From Candidatus Allofournierella pullicola (GTDB lineage Bacteria; Bacillota; Clostridia; Oscillospirales; Ruminococcaceae), in NCBI GenBank assembly GCA_019114225.1, contig DXFW01000008.1:1-64000 (forward strand): a DNA stretch of 64,000 nucleotides. The letters are read 5' to 3'. Positions within the stretch are counted from its first letter, which is position 1; each line of letters begins with the position of its first letter. Positions 16,586-26,960 of this stretch are shown in pieces. Made by a program: the position numbers and the translations under genes. Below the pieces are notes generated by a model. That model worked only from the letters and a program-made list of their open reading frames with translations. It ran no database searches and was not told the origin of the DNA.

Positions 16586-17861
16586 GCGCCTTGATACGGA
16601 CCAGCAGCGCCACACCGCTGAGGGCCATCAGCGCGCAGCCGAAAATAGCCAGATACCAGATACGGTGGTAGGCCGCCACCGGCTCCATGGTCTCCTGCCA
16701 ACGGCCGATCACCGTGTAGATCCAGGTGTCGGAAGAATAACCGATCAGAGAGACCACGCCGGTCATGGTGCCGAAGTACTTGGGGTCAACTCCGGTCTCA
16801 CCGGTACAGGCAAAGTTCTGAGCCTTGCCCAGCAACGCGAAGAAGCTGAGCACCACCGCCAGCACCATCAGGAAAGGCAGCACCACCGGGTTGGCCGGCA
16901 TGCACAGGGTGGTCACAAGGCCCACGGCGGACAACGCGCCCGCCACAATGCACAGACGGGTTGGGGAGCTCTTGAGAATCGCCGTGGACATGAACACCAC
17001 AGAAAGCGGACCGGCCGCGATCTTCATCACCTGGTTGCGGATGATGCTGAAATAGGAAGCCGTGGTCATATCCATGGCGTAAATATCCACAAGATAGGAC
17101 TGCGTGTAGGTCAGGCAGGAATAAACGATGTAAGAGCCCAGCACGATGAAGCTGGCAATGTAGGTCATCGGGTTTTTCAGAACGTTGAGCAGAACGCCCT
17201 TGCGGGGTTCTTCCTTCTTCTCTTCCAGCGGCACGCCGGCAAGAGAGTTATCGTTCAGAGTGCGTGCCGGAACGAACAGGTACGTGGTGAGCGCCAGCAC
17301 GAGGCCCCAGATGGTGTAGACGATCCACACCGCACGCAGGCTGTCAGGGTTGCGCTCCGCGCCCATCCAGCTGAACACCAGCGTGCTGGAGAGGGTTGCC
17401 AGGAATGCACCCACGCCTTCAAAGGAGCTGACCATCGGCAGGATCTTGCCCTGCTCTTTCTGGGTGCCCAGAAGAGCGGCCACCTTGGCCACAGGGCTCC
17501 AGAGAAGAGCGATGGTGGTGACCACCCACAGCGCTTCCACGGCCAGAGCCACCCAGAAGGGAGGATACGTGGCCATGATGGCACATCCCAGGGCGGTGCC
17601 CAACAAAGAAACGATGATCAGAGAGCGGCAGGAGAATTTGTCCGCGCTTACGCCGCCGATCACATAAAATATCAGTGCCGCTGTGCCGTAGACGCTGAGC
17701 ATCAGGCCCAGCTGCGTGTCAGTGTAACCCACAATGCTGGTGAGCTGCTCATGGTATGTATAACGTATGTAGGGCGGCTCGTAGGAAAAGCCCCACGTCA
17801 AGCCCAGAAACATCACGATCAGCCAACGGTTGACCTTGATTTTTGCCGATGATAGATCCAT
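16566..17861 (-). CDS. MFS transporter
   Basis: 431 residues with 12 predicted membrane helices and a central charged loop (LEEKKEEPRKG) near residue 210. By eye it resembles the YihN-like branch of the organic-anion/sugar-phosphate MFS group in the pattern around LTYTQSYLVDIY. The substrate is not evident. It faces the MerR gene and has its own MerR-type promoter, so it is probably the second transporter (uptake or product export) of the dha/BCCT locus. Confidence 0.85.
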   Translation of the reverse strand: MDLSSAKIKVNRWLIVMFLGLTWGFSYEPPYIRYTYHEQLTSIVGYTDTQLGLMLSVYGTAALIFYVIGGVSADKFSCRSLIIVSLLGTALGCAIMATYPPFWVALAVEALWVVTTIALLWSPVAKVAALLGTQKEQGKILPMVSSFEGVGAFLATLSSTLVFSWMGAERNPDSLRAVWIVYTIWGLVLALTTYLFVPARTLNDNSLAGVPLEEKKEEPRKGVLLNVLKNPMTYIASFIVLGSYIVYSCLTYTQSYLVDIYAMDMTTASYFSIIRNQVMKIAAGPLSVVFMSTAILKSSPTRLCIVAGALSAVGLVTTLCMPANPVVLPFLMVLAVVLSFFALLGKAQNFACTGETGVDPKYFGTMTGVVSLIGYSSDTWIYTVIGRWQETMEPVAAYHRIWYLAIFGCALMALSGVALLVRIKAQKKSAA

Positions 17862-17946
17862 TGCTTTTTACCCCTTTCTCATTGACGTCCGCGGGCAGGG
17901 CCGGCTGCCGCTCCACCTCCTTTGTGCCCGCCTGTTCTTTACTGCA

Positions 17947-17977
17947 ATTGTAGTCCTTGCAGTAGCTGTAGGGTCAA
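17947..17977 (-). promoter_or_regulatory. MerR-type promoter of the MFS gene (19-base spacer)
   Basis: Minus-strand TTGACC and TACAAT are separated by 19 bases, too long for normal sigma-A use but typical of MerR-activated promoters. The spacer holds an imperfect dyad (CCTACAG...CTGCAAGG). The MerR gene two loci away is the natural candidate activator. Confidence 0.65.
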
Positions 17978-18135
17978 GGTGTTTCCAGCAAAAAACACTT
18001 GGCAAGAGAGACAAAAAAAAGAATGATATTTTCATCACAATCACGGTTTCTTTTTCCTCGTCCGGGACTGACAGCGGCCTTTTTCCCTCTTTTTTTGAAA
18101 AGTCTTTTGTTGCTATAAAGTTTTTCCGTAAAGCA
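17978..18135. other. non-coding spacer between argGH and the MFS promoter
   Basis: AT-rich, with runs of A and T and a short inverted repeat (AAGTGTTT/AAACACTT near 17975-18000). No gene seen. Confidence 0.4.
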
Positions 18136-18174
18136 AAGGCCGCCGGCCGTGGGTTTTCCACGGCCGGCGGCCTT
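18136..18174 (-). terminator. terminator of argGH
   Basis: A perfect 17-bp stem (AAGGCCGCCGGCCGTGG with its complement) and a 5-base loop lie 17 bases after the argH stop; the tail on the minus strand reads TTTGCTTT. Confidence 0.75.
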
Positions 18175-18190
18175 GTCTGTTTCAGTCTGT

Positions 18191-19576
<1,386 letters not shown>

Positions 19577-19594
19577 GGTCCAACTCTCCTTGTC

Positions 19595-20815
19595 TTATTT
19601 GTTCCAGTTTTTCGACAGCTTCGCCCGCTCGCGGATGGACAGGCCGAACAGGTTGATGAAGCCGGCCGCGTCCGCCTGGTTGTAGTCGTCGTCCTCGCCG
19701 AAGCTGGCGGTCTGCTCGTCGTAGAGGGTGTAGGGGGAGGTGATGGAGGCGGGGGTCACGTTGCCCTTGTAGAGCTTGACCTTCACGTCGCCGGTCACCG
19801 TGGCTTGGGTAGAGTCCACGAAGGCGTCCAGCGCCTCGCGCAGGGGGGTGAACCACTGGCCGTTGTAGACCAGGTCCGCGTACTTCTGGGCGGCGATGGC
19901 CTTGAAGTGGCTGGTCTCCTTGTCCAGCGTAATGCTCTCCAGCAGGTCGTGGGCGGTGTAGAGGATGGTGCCGCCGGGGGTCTCGTAGACGCCGCGGCTC
20001 TTCATGCCCACCAGACGGTTCTCCACGATATCCAGAATGCCCACGCCGTTTTTGCCGCCCAGCTCGTTGAGTTTTTCCACCAGGGCCACGCTGTCCATCT
20101 CCACGCCGTCCACCGCGGTGGGCACGCCCTTCTCGAAGTGGATGGTCACATAGGTGGGGGTGTCCGGCGCCTGCTCGGGGGCCACGCCCAGCTCCAGGAA
20201 GCCGGGTTTCAGAAGCGGCGCCTCGTTGGCGGGGCTCTCCAGGTCCAGGCCCTCGTGGGACAGGTGCCACAGGTTCTTGTCCTTGGAGTAGTTGGTCTCG
20301 CGGCTGATCTTCAGGGGGATGTTGTGAGCCTCGGCGTATTCGATCTCTTCCTCGCGGCTCTTGATGTCCCACTCGCGCCAGGGGGCGATGACGTCCAGCT
20401 CGGGGGCGAACGCCTTGATGGTGAGCTCAAAACGCACCTGGTCGTTGCCTTTGCCGGTGCAGCCGTGGCAGATGGCCCCGGCTCCCTCCGCCAGGGCGAT
20501 CTCCACCAGGCGCTTGGCCAGGGGCGGGCGGGCAAAGCTGGTGCCCAGCAGGTAGGTCTCGTACTTCGCGCCCGCTTTCAGGGTGGGCCAGATATAGTCC
20601 TCCACAAAGGTTCTTCGCAGATCTTCCACATACAGTTTGGATGCGCCGGTGGCCATCACCTTGGCCTCCAGGCCGTCCAGCTCGTCGCCCTGGCCCACGT
20701 TGCCCGCCACGGCGATGACTTCACAGCCGTAGTGCTCTTTCAGCCAGGGGATGATGATGGAGGTGTCCAGCCCGCCGGAGTAGGCAAGGACGACTTTCTT
20801 GTACTGCTTTTTCAT
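19595..20815 (-). CDS. argG: argininosuccinate synthase
   Basis: 406 residues. The N-type ATP pyrophosphatase P-loop [39 protein letters not shown] and [11 protein letters not shown] motifs are present. It joins citrulline and aspartate using ATP. The ATG at 20815 has AAAGGAAAGGGAG upstream; the extra 23 codons of the longer frame read through the operator. First gene of argGH, behind an ArgR-like palindrome, so arginine repression is expected. Confidence 0.97.
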   Translation of the reverse strand: MKKQYKKVVLAYSGGLDTSIIIPWLKEHYGCEVIAVAGNVGQGDELDGLEAKVMATGASKLYVEDLRRTFVEDYIWPTLKAGAKYETYLLGTSFARPPLAKRLVEIALAEGAGAICHGCTGKGNDQVRFELTIKAFAPELDVIAPWREWDIKSREEEIEYAEAHNIPLKISRETNYSKDKNLWHLSHEGLDLESPANEAPLLKPGFLELGVAPEQAPDTPTYVTIHFEKGVPTAVDGVEMDSVALVEKLNELGGKNGVGILDIVENRLVGMKSRGVYETPGGTILYTAHDLLESITLDKETSHFKAIAAQKYADLVYNGQWFTPLREALDAFVDSTQATVTGDVKVKLYKGNVTPASITSPYTLYDEQTASFGEDDDYNQADAAGFINLFGLSIRERAKLSKNWNK

Positions 20816-20863
20816 GGTGCTGCGACTCCCTTTCCTTTGGGCCGTGGCCCCGGTTTTGCCTGT

Positions 20864-20889
20864 ATATTTTGAATATATATTCAAAATAT
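20864..20889. promoter_or_regulatory. ARG box (ArgR operator)
   Basis: A perfect 26-bp palindrome whose core TTTGAATATATATTCAAA fits the known ARG-box consensus. It sits at the expected transcription start, just downstream of the -10, where ArgR binding would block initiation. Confidence 0.85.
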
Positions 20890-20897
20890 TACGGCCA

Positions 20898-20925
20898 ATT
20901 ATACATGCCGGGCGGGGTTTGTCAA
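20898..20925 (-). promoter_or_regulatory. promoter of argGH
   Basis: Minus-strand TTGACA and TATAAT with a 16-base spacer, followed directly by the ARG box. Confidence 0.85.
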
Positions 20926-20959
20926 GGGGGAAAAGTATGAGTTTTGCACTTTAGCACAG

Positions 20960-20991
20960 AAAAAGAGACCCGCAAAAACGGGCCTCTTTTG
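20960..20991. terminator. terminator-like hairpin
   Basis: AAAAGAGACCCG pairs with CGGGCCTCTTTT (one mismatch) around CAAAAA. It lies downstream of the GIY-YIG/GNAT gene on the minus strand and ahead of argG, so it probably ends the former transcript. Confidence 0.55.
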
Positions 20992-21159
20992 GGCGTTTTG
21001 TCAAAAAAGAGCAGTTTGTTTTCACATGGCGGACAAATGCTCGCCGCCGGCGGGCGGTTTGTATAAATTCATCGCCGGGCCGGCAGGGGAGCGGGCAGGG
21101 GCGCGTCGGGGTCGGCGGCGGGAGCGCGTCGGGGTCCGCAATGGGAGCACTTCAAAAAT

Positions 21160-22032
21160 TCAGCGCCCGGCGATGGCCCGCCAGCCGGCCCCCAGACGGG
21201 CGGCGGCGAGGATGTCCTCCAGCCGGCCGGCGGGCAGGGGAGAGGGGGCAGCGGGAGGCTCGCCGGAGTCGGCGGCGGGGTCGGCCAGGTCCAGCAGCCA
21301 ATAGCTGACCCCCTGCCAGCCGTTCTTGTAGCCGGTGCGGGCCTGCCGCCCCTCGCAGACGAAGCCGAAGGCGGTGTGGAAGGCCTCGCTCTCGGGGTTG
21401 GGGTCGGCCAGCACGGCGTAGGCGTTGCGGTAGCCTTGCTCTGCCAGCGCCGCCAGCAGGCCGTTGTAGAGCATGGTGCCCAGGCCCAGCCGCCGGGCGG
21501 CGGGGGCCAGATAGATGGTAGTCTCGGTGTCCCAGGCGTAGGCGTCCCGGCCGTAGCGCCAGGGGTGGGCGCAGGCGTAGCCCAGGGGCTGGCCCAGGGC
21601 GTTTTCCGCCAGGATGTAAGGCAGCACCCGCCGGGTGGCGGCGATGGAGCGGCGGTGCTCGGCCTCGGAGGGCACTTCATAAAGGAAGGAGGCGGTGCTG
21701 TTTTTCACATACCAGCCGAACACTTCCAGAACTTTTGCCGCGTCGGCGGGCTTTGCCGGGCGCAGCAGCACGAACCGGGCGGGGTCAAAGGCGGCGGCCA
21801 GGGCCTCCTTTTCCGCCTTGGGCAGCTTTTTCAACGCGGCCTCCCGGCGCAGCGCGGCGCTTTTGTCCGGCACAGCCTCCGCCCAGGCGAGGCTGGCCGC
21901 CCCGAAGGCGCGGGTATACTTGGCGCCCTTGCCGCTTTGGTGGGCGGCGAGACGGCGGAGCAGGTCGTTGGTCCAGCCGGTGTAGAGGGCGCCGCCCTCG
22001 CAGCGCACCATATAGACATAGCAGACGGGCAT
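21160..22032 (-). CDS. GIY-YIG endonuclease domain fused to GNAT acetyltransferase
   Basis: 290 residues. Residues 1-90 are a YhbQ/UPF0213-type GIY-YIG domain (CYVYMVRCEGGALYTGWTND, then LLRRLAAHQSGKGAKYTR). From residue ~95 a GNAT domain of the phosphinothricin-acetyltransferase type follows (LLRPAKPADAAKVLEVFGWY; FLYEVPSE; LAPAARRLGLGTMLYNGLL; YAVLADPNPESEAFHTAFGF). Both halves are complete and in one frame without a stop, so this is a true fusion rather than two genes. The ATG at 22032 was chosen because the open frame upstream is the shadow of the MYG1 gene; AAAGGAG precedes it. The reason for joining a nuclease and an acetyltransferase is unknown. Confidence 0.85.
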   Translation of the reverse strand: MPVCYVYMVRCEGGALYTGWTNDLLRRLAAHQSGKGAKYTRAFGAASLAWAEAVPDKSAALRREAALKKLPKAEKEALAAAFDPARFVLLRPAKPADAAKVLEVFGWYVKNSTASFLYEVPSEAEHRRSIAATRRVLPYILAENALGQPLGYACAHPWRYGRDAYAWDTETTIYLAPAARRLGLGTMLYNGLLAALAEQGYRNAYAVLADPNPESEAFHTAFGFVCEGRQARTGYKNGWQGVSYWLLDLADPAADSGEPPAAPSPLPAGRLEDILAAARLGAGWRAIAGR

Positions 22033-22046
22033 GGAAAGGGCTCCTT

Positions 22047-22865
22047 TCAGCGGCGGCCGTCGGCGATCCGGCAGGCGGCGATGGCGCTCTCTTTGGTGTC
22101 GGCGGTGATCATAAAGCGGCTGGCGTGGCAAAAGCGCAGGTCGGCAATGCCGCTGCGCTTCGCCAGCTCCTCCGGGGGCTGGCCCGCCCAACCTTGGGGG
22201 AAGGGCCGCTTGGGCCGCCGGGTGAGCCGGTCGTTGACGCACTGGGCCGCCCAGCCGCCCCGCTGGCTGGGGTAGACCACAAAGCGGGCGTCGGAGCGGT
22301 AGAGGGCGTTTTTCCAGGGGGCGTAGCAGGGCAGCACCACCACCCCGTTCTCCATCCGGTCCAGCGCCTTTTTCACCAGCGCGTCCGCCCGGTTCACGGC
22401 GTTGGCCCCGTCGATGTTGTTCTGCAGGATCACCTGGGCGAAATCCACCGCCCGGGCAAAGCAGGCGTCGGGGTCGTCCTTCGAGTCCCACAGGGGGTTG
22501 AAGCCGCCGATGGCCTCCGCCAGCAGGCAGTCCTCGCCGGTGTTGTCGTTCAGGTCCAGCGGCTGCACGAAGTTCTCGTCCAGCAGGCGTGCCTGATGTT
22601 CGCCCACCAGCTGGGGGCCGAACACCTTCCACAAAAGGCCGAAGGCCGCGTAGGGCACGCCGTTGGGGCGTTCGGGACGGTCGGCGTCGTGGTGGTCGAA
22701 CATACCGCCGCCGATGTCGTAGACAATGCCTTCAAAATCGTCCGGCACCTCAAAGCCCCGCTGCACCGTAAAATCCGGGCGCAGAATGCGCAGCAGCGCG
22801 GTGGCGAACACGTCGTCCGCATGGAATTTGCCCCCGTGGGTGAATCCTCTGGCCGGTACCTTCAT
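22047..22865 (-). CDS. MYG1/UPF0160-family protein
   Basis: 272 residues. The metal-binding DHH-like motifs of the family are clear: THGGKFHADDVFATALL at the N-terminus, VYDIGGGMFDHHDA, and later LPCYAPWKNAL. Members are predicted metal-dependent hydrolases/exonucleases; the eukaryotic homologue is a 3'-5' RNA exonuclease. The gene is 14 bases upstream of the GIY-YIG/GNAT fusion on the same strand, making a two-gene operon with two putative nucleases. GAAAGGAG-like site (AAAGGAG) lies 11 bases before the ATG. Confidence 0.88.
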   Translation of the reverse strand: MKVPARGFTHGGKFHADDVFATALLRILRPDFTVQRGFEVPDDFEGIVYDIGGGMFDHHDADRPERPNGVPYAAFGLLWKVFGPQLVGEHQARLLDENFVQPLDLNDNTGEDCLLAEAIGGFNPLWDSKDDPDACFARAVDFAQVILQNNIDGANAVNRADALVKKALDRMENGVVVLPCYAPWKNALYRSDARFVVYPSQRGGWAAQCVNDRLTRRPKRPFPQGWAGQPPEELAKRSGIADLRFCHASRFMITADTKESAIAACRIADGRR

Positions 22866-23021
22866 GGAATGAGACTCTCCTTTGTCGCTGGTTTTCCATT
22901 CAGTATAGCACATTCCCCGGGCAAAAAACAGCGGCCCTCTCCATATATATAAAAGGTAAACGGCAGAAGTTTCCTGCCCGCCGTTTACAGAAGTTTCATA
23001 CAAGGCCGGGCGGGTTTGTGT

Positions 23022-23030
23022 TATAATGAT
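23022..23030 (+). promoter_or_regulatory. extended -10 promoter upstream of the amidase
   Basis: TGTTATAAT gives a TGn-TATAAT extended -10, about 55 bases before the amidase start. The -35 is poor. Position is approximate to one or two bases. Confidence 0.5.
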
Positions 23031-23085
23031 GTTGAATATCGACATCTTTCGCGCTGCAAACGCGCGGCGGGAGGGGGAGGTTTTG

Positions 23086-25356
23086 ATGAAAACGAAATAC
23101 AGACGGCGGCGGGCGTTGGCGGCAGTGCTGGCCGTGGCCGCCCTGGCGGCGGTGGCGGGCCTTGTGTGGCTGCTGGTGCTGCTGGTGCGGGGCATTGGCT
23201 CGCTGGGCACGCTGGACATGCGCGCGCCCAAAGACGTGAAGGCCGTGGTGCTGGCCGCCGACTGGAGCAGTTATTTCGATACGTCCCGCACCACCGAGGA
23301 GCAGCGGGCCTTTTTGGAGAGCACGCTGGACGAGGCGGCGGGCCTCGGCGCCAACACGGTGCTGCTCTCCGGCCGGGTGGACAACGACCCCGCCCAGGTG
23401 CTCTTCCGGGTGAAGGGCAAGGACCTGGCAGTGGCCACCGCGGAGGCGGTGACCGAAAACGACAAGTTCCTGTCCAAGTTCGACCCGGTGCAATATCTGA
23501 TGAAGCAGGCGAAGGAGCGGGACATGCAGGTGGCCCTCATCGCCACCGATGACGGCGGCCAGCCGCTGGCCCAGGGCAGCGCGCTGCCCGAATGGCTGGA
23601 AAAGGCCGCGAAGGACTACAAGCTGGCCCTTTACGGCCTGGACGAAGCCAGCGCCGCCGCCCGGGACGCGGCGAAGGCCGAGGCCGAATCCCTGGCCGCC
23701 GAGACCGGGGAGGAAACGGAGCCCGAACAGCCTCTGCTGACCTATGTGGCCCTCACCGAAGGCAGCGAAGCCCCGGCCCTGCTGCGCAAGGACGGCGACG
23801 CGGCCCTGCTGGCGGCGGCCTGGCAGCTGGAGGCCGGACGCGGCCTGGTGCTGGGCGAGCTGGGCAGCCTGCTGGCGGACGGCAGCGACGCGGCGGTGGC
23901 CCTGCGCTTTGTGAGCGGCGAGGCCCTGCCCGACGTGCTGGCCAAGGATGTGCCCGCCACCCTTTCCATCGTCACCCCCGCCACGGGGGCCACGCTGTAC
24001 ACCGAGAATGTGTATCTCATCGGCACCTCCGACCCGGCCCAGCCTCTGACGGTGAACGGCACGACGGTGGAGCGCACCGGCGACATGGGCGTGTGGGGCC
24101 TGCTGGTGCCGCTGAACATGGGCGCCAACGACATCACCGCCGTGCAGGGGGAGAACACCGTCACCATCACGGTGACCCGTTCCACCTATTCCGGCGGCGG
24201 TTCCGGAGCGGCCCGGCCGGACGGCAGCGTGGCCGCCGCGCCCGGCCAGAAGCTGCGGATCACCCAGCCCCTGGCCAGCCTTCTGACCGATTATTCCAAC
24301 GATGATTCCATCCAGATGACCGCCTACGAAGGGGCGGTGGCCACGGTGAAGAAGAGCGTCTCCTTTGTGCGCTCGAACCGCCGCACCTACGCCTACCAGC
24401 TGGAGAACGGCGGCTACATCCTGGCCAAGGACTGCGAGCTGCTGGATCCTTCCACCCCCGGCGCGGCCTTCACCGGCGCCGAGCGCTCCACCGAGGGCAA
24501 CATGGAGGTGTTCACCTTCGGCGGTTCCGGCACCCCGCTCTACACCCACACCTGGGAGGCTGGCGAGCTGACCCTCACCTTCCTGTCCGCCTCCTTCAGC
24601 GGAGAAATGCCCGCTGACCTGGGCTTCGGCGGGGCCACCGTGACGGCCCAGCCCACCGAGGAGGGCGGCTTCTCGCTGCACTTCGTGTTCAACGACGCCG
24701 ACCCGCTCTGGGGCTACCATGTGCGCTACACCGCCGAGGGCGGCACCCAAATTTTGCTCAAGCACCAGCCCAAGCGCTCGGACGCCGAGACCGGCCCCCT
24801 CACCGGCGTGACCGTCATGCTGGACCCGGGCCACGGCGGCACCGACATGGGCGCGGTGGGCTCCACCAGCGAGAACTTCCCCCAGGAGAAGGACCTGAAC
24901 CTGGCGGAGGCGCTGGCGGCCAAGTACCGGCTGGAGCAGCTGGGGGCCACCGTGCTGATGACCCGCTCGGACGACAGCTTCCCGACTCTGGGCGACCGGG
25001 TGAAAGCCCTCAACGACGCCGCGCCGGACTTCTTCATCTCGGTGCACCACAACAGCACCAACCTGGATAAAGACACAAACGGCCTGGTGGGCACCGAGTG
25101 CTACTGGTTCTACACCGAGGGCAAGCCGCTGGCCCAGGCCCTGATGGACCGGATGACCTCCGCCACCGGCCGCGAGGCGCGGGGCGTGTTCTACAACTAC
25201 TTCTACGTCACCCGCTCCAACATCTGCCCCGCGGTGCTGCTGGAGACGGGCTTCGTGAGCAGCCCCACCGAGTATCAGAGCTGCGCCGGCGACCTGGGCC
25301 TGTGGGCCGAGGGCGGCGCCATCGCCCAGGCGGTGCTGGACTGCGTGCCCGGCTGA
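23086..25356 (+). CDS. exported N-acetylmuramoyl-L-alanine amidase
   Basis: 756 residues. A basic N-terminus (KTKYRRRRA) and one hydrophobic segment (residues ~9-36) act as signal anchor. Residues 40-580 form several beta-rich regions that may bind wall or carry SH3-like folds (VTPATGATLYTENVYLIG; YEGAVATVKKSVSFV). The C-terminal ~185 residues are an Amidase_3 catalytic domain with all zinc/catalytic positions: DPGHGG, the Glu in QEKDLNL, SVHHN and the final ETGF. It cleaves the stem peptide from peptidoglycan outside the cell. The ATG at 23086 has GGGGGAGG six bases upstream. Confidence 0.92.
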   Translation: MKTKYRRRRALAAVLAVAALAAVAGLVWLLVLLVRGIGSLGTLDMRAPKDVKAVVLAADWSSYFDTSRTTEEQRAFLESTLDEAAGLGANTVLLSGRVDNDPAQVLFRVKGKDLAVATAEAVTENDKFLSKFDPVQYLMKQAKERDMQVALIATDDGGQPLAQGSALPEWLEKAAKDYKLALYGLDEASAAARDAAKAEAESLAAETGEETEPEQPLLTYVALTEGSEAPALLRKDGDAALLAAAWQLEAGRGLVLGELGSLLADGSDAAVALRFVSGEALPDVLAKDVPATLSIVTPATGATLYTENVYLIGTSDPAQPLTVNGTTVERTGDMGVWGLLVPLNMGANDITAVQGENTVTITVTRSTYSGGGSGAARPDGSVAAAPGQKLRITQPLASLLTDYSNDDSIQMTAYEGAVATVKKSVSFVRSNRRTYAYQLENGGYILAKDCELLDPSTPGAAFTGAERSTEGNMEVFTFGGSGTPLYTHTWEAGELTLTFLSASFSGEMPADLGFGGATVTAQPTEEGGFSLHFVFNDADPLWGYHVRYTAEGGTQILLKHQPKRSDAETGPLTGVTVMLDPGHGGTDMGAVGSTSENFPQEKDLNLAEALAAKYRLEQLGATVLMTRSDDSFPTLGDRVKALNDAAPDFFISVHHNSTNLDKDTNGLVGTECYWFYTEGKPLAQALMDRMTSATGREARGVFYNYFYVTRSNICPAVLLETGFVSSPTEYQSCAGDLGLWAEGGAIAQAVLDCVPG

Positions 25357-25370
25357 ACCCTCACATGAAA

Positions 25371-25404
25371 AAAGGCCCCCCGGAAGCGTTCCGGGGGGCT
25401 TTTG
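25371..25404. terminator. bidirectional terminator between amidase and ilvE
   Basis: GCCCCCCGGAA and TTCCGGGGGGC form a perfect 11-bp stem, with A6 on the left and T4 on the right. Confidence 0.85.
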
Positions 25405-25416
25405 CTGTATCCTTTC

Positions 25417-26487
25417 TTATTCCACGGGCACCGTCCAGCCCTTGGTGTCGGGCAGGCGGCCCCACTGAATGCCGGTGAGGGTGTCGTAGAGCTTCTGGGT
25501 GAGGGGGCCGATCTTGCCGCCGCCGATGTAGGCAGCCTTGCCCTCCCAGTCCAGCTCCTTCACCGGGCTGATGACCGCCGCGGTGCCGGTGCCGAACACT
25601 TCTTCCAGCTTGCCCTCGTCGGCGGCCTTCATCACGTCCGCGATGGCCAGCGGGCCCTCGATGACCTCATAGCCCCAGTCCTTCAGCAGCTCGATGATGG
25701 AGCGGCGGGTCACACCGGGCAGCACCGTGCCGGTGCAGGCGGCGGTGTAGATCTTGCCGTCGATCTTGAACATGATGTTCATGGAGCCGACTTCTTCCAC
25801 ATATTTCTTTTCCACGCCGTCCAGCCACAGCACCTGGCTGAAGCCCAGCTCCTCGGCCTTTTCGCCCGCCTTGATGGAGGCGGCGTAGTTGCCGCCGCAC
25901 TTGCAGAAGCCGGTGAGGCCGGGCGCGGCGCGGATGTACTCGTCCTCCACATAGATCCGCACCGGGTCCAGGCCCTCAGCGTAGTAAGCGCCGGAGGGCG
26001 AGCAGATGATGACGAACAGGTAATTCTTCGCCGCGTGCACCCCGAGGCCGATGTCGGTGGCAATGCAGAAGGGGCGGATGTAGAGGGAAGCGCCGTCAGA
26101 GTGGGGCACCCAGTCCCGCTCCAGGTCCACCAGCGCCTTCACCGCCTGCACAAAATCCTCGGTGGGGATGGGCGGCATGCCCAGGCGGTCCGCCGAATCG
26201 TTGAAGCGGCTGGCGTTGCAGTCGGGACGGAACAGCTGCACCTTGCCCCCGGCGGTGCGGTAGGCCTTCATGCCCTCAAAAATTTCCTGTGCATAGTGGA
26301 ACACCGTGGTGGCCGGGTCCATGGGCAGGGGGCCGTAGGGCACGATCCGCGCGTCATGCCAGCCTTCGCCGGCGGTGTAGTCCATCAGGAACATATGGTC
26401 GGTGAACAGCTTGCCGAAGCCCAGAGCCGATTCGTCGGCGGGTTTCTGTTTCAATGCGGCGGACTTTTGCACGGTGATGTTCAGCAT
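25417..26487 (-). CDS. ilvE: branched-chain amino-acid aminotransferase
   Basis: 356 residues, the length of the bacterial/eukaryotic BCAT-II type. Key parts: HYAQEIFEGMKAY, FRPDCNASRFNDSADRLGMP, SLYIRPFCIATD, KCGGNYAASIKAGEKA (PLP-site region), EEVGSMNIMF and GTGTAAVISPV. It interconverts Leu/Ile/Val and their keto acids with glutamate as partner. It stands alone with its own promoter and a terminator. Confidence 0.95.
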   Translation of the reverse strand: MLNITVQKSAALKQKPADESALGFGKLFTDHMFLMDYTAGEGWHDARIVPYGPLPMDPATTVFHYAQEIFEGMKAYRTAGGKVQLFRPDCNASRFNDSADRLGMPPIPTEDFVQAVKALVDLERDWVPHSDGASLYIRPFCIATDIGLGVHAAKNYLFVIICSPSGAYYAEGLDPVRIYVEDEYIRAAPGLTGFCKCGGNYAASIKAGEKAEELGFSQVLWLDGVEKKYVEEVGSMNIMFKIDGKIYTAACTGTVLPGVTRRSIIELLKDWGYEVIEGPLAIADVMKAADEGKLEEVFGTGTAAVISPVKELDWEGKAAYIGGGKIGPLTQKLYDTLTGIQWGRLPDTKGWTVPVE

Positions 26488-26519
26488 GATGTTCTGCCTT
26501 CTTTCAGGATTTTTCCTTT

Positions 26520-26548
26520 ATTATAGTAACACGGTGAAAACAAAACAA
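26520..26548 (-). promoter_or_regulatory. promoter of ilvE
   Basis: Minus-strand TTGTTT, 17-base spacer, TATAAT; about 33 bases of leader before the start codon, too short for a T-box. Confidence 0.7.
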
Positions 26549-26745
26549 GCCTTTTTTGAAAAAAGTCGGGCCGTTTGTCCACCCACGGCGGCCGCAAGGG
26601 GGAAATTTCACAGGTGCGCCATGAAAAATCCCGTTTTTTCCTTGACGAGTGCCATCGATTACATTATAATAAATACTCAGTTTGGTCGATTAATCTGCTA
26701 AAGGGCTGAAACGCCCTGGCAGGCTTGGGATTTTGCCCCTGGAAA
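26549..26745. other. non-coding spacer between ilvE and opp promoters
   Basis: AT-rich spacer with a short hairpin (AGGGC-TGAAAC-GCCCT near 26702). No gene is supported. Confidence 0.4.
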
Positions 26746-26774
26746 TTGACAAACGGACGCAAAAGCGGTAAAAT
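26746..26774 (+). promoter_or_regulatory. promoter of the opp operon
   Basis: TTGACA (26746-26751), 17-base spacer, TAAAAT (26769-26774). The first start codon is about 250 bases further on, leaving a long structured leader. Confidence 0.75.
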
Positions 26775-26960
26775 AAAGAGACAATTTGTTTGCTGTTGCA
26801 GCGTGTCCAGGCTTTTTTGCGGGCGCGCGGGCGTGAAAAAGTGGGTCCGCCGGGCGCACACAAATTCACGCCGGCGGCCGCTCGCGGGGAATGGCGCTTT
26901 TTTTGTTGCTTCACTTGTTCGTCGTCTGCGGACAGTGGTGTTTGCAAAAAGGACGGCCGC

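Noticed and set aside
21160-22632. A 490-codon frame suggesting a long N-terminal extension of the GIY-YIG/GNAT protein
   Set aside because: The first 200 codons are out-of-frame MYG1 sequence; the MPVCYVY start has a ribosome site and proper domain boundary.
26488-26560. T-box riboswitch before ilvE
   Set aside because: The leader from the predicted promoter is only about 33 bases, with no T-box sequence or specifier stem.
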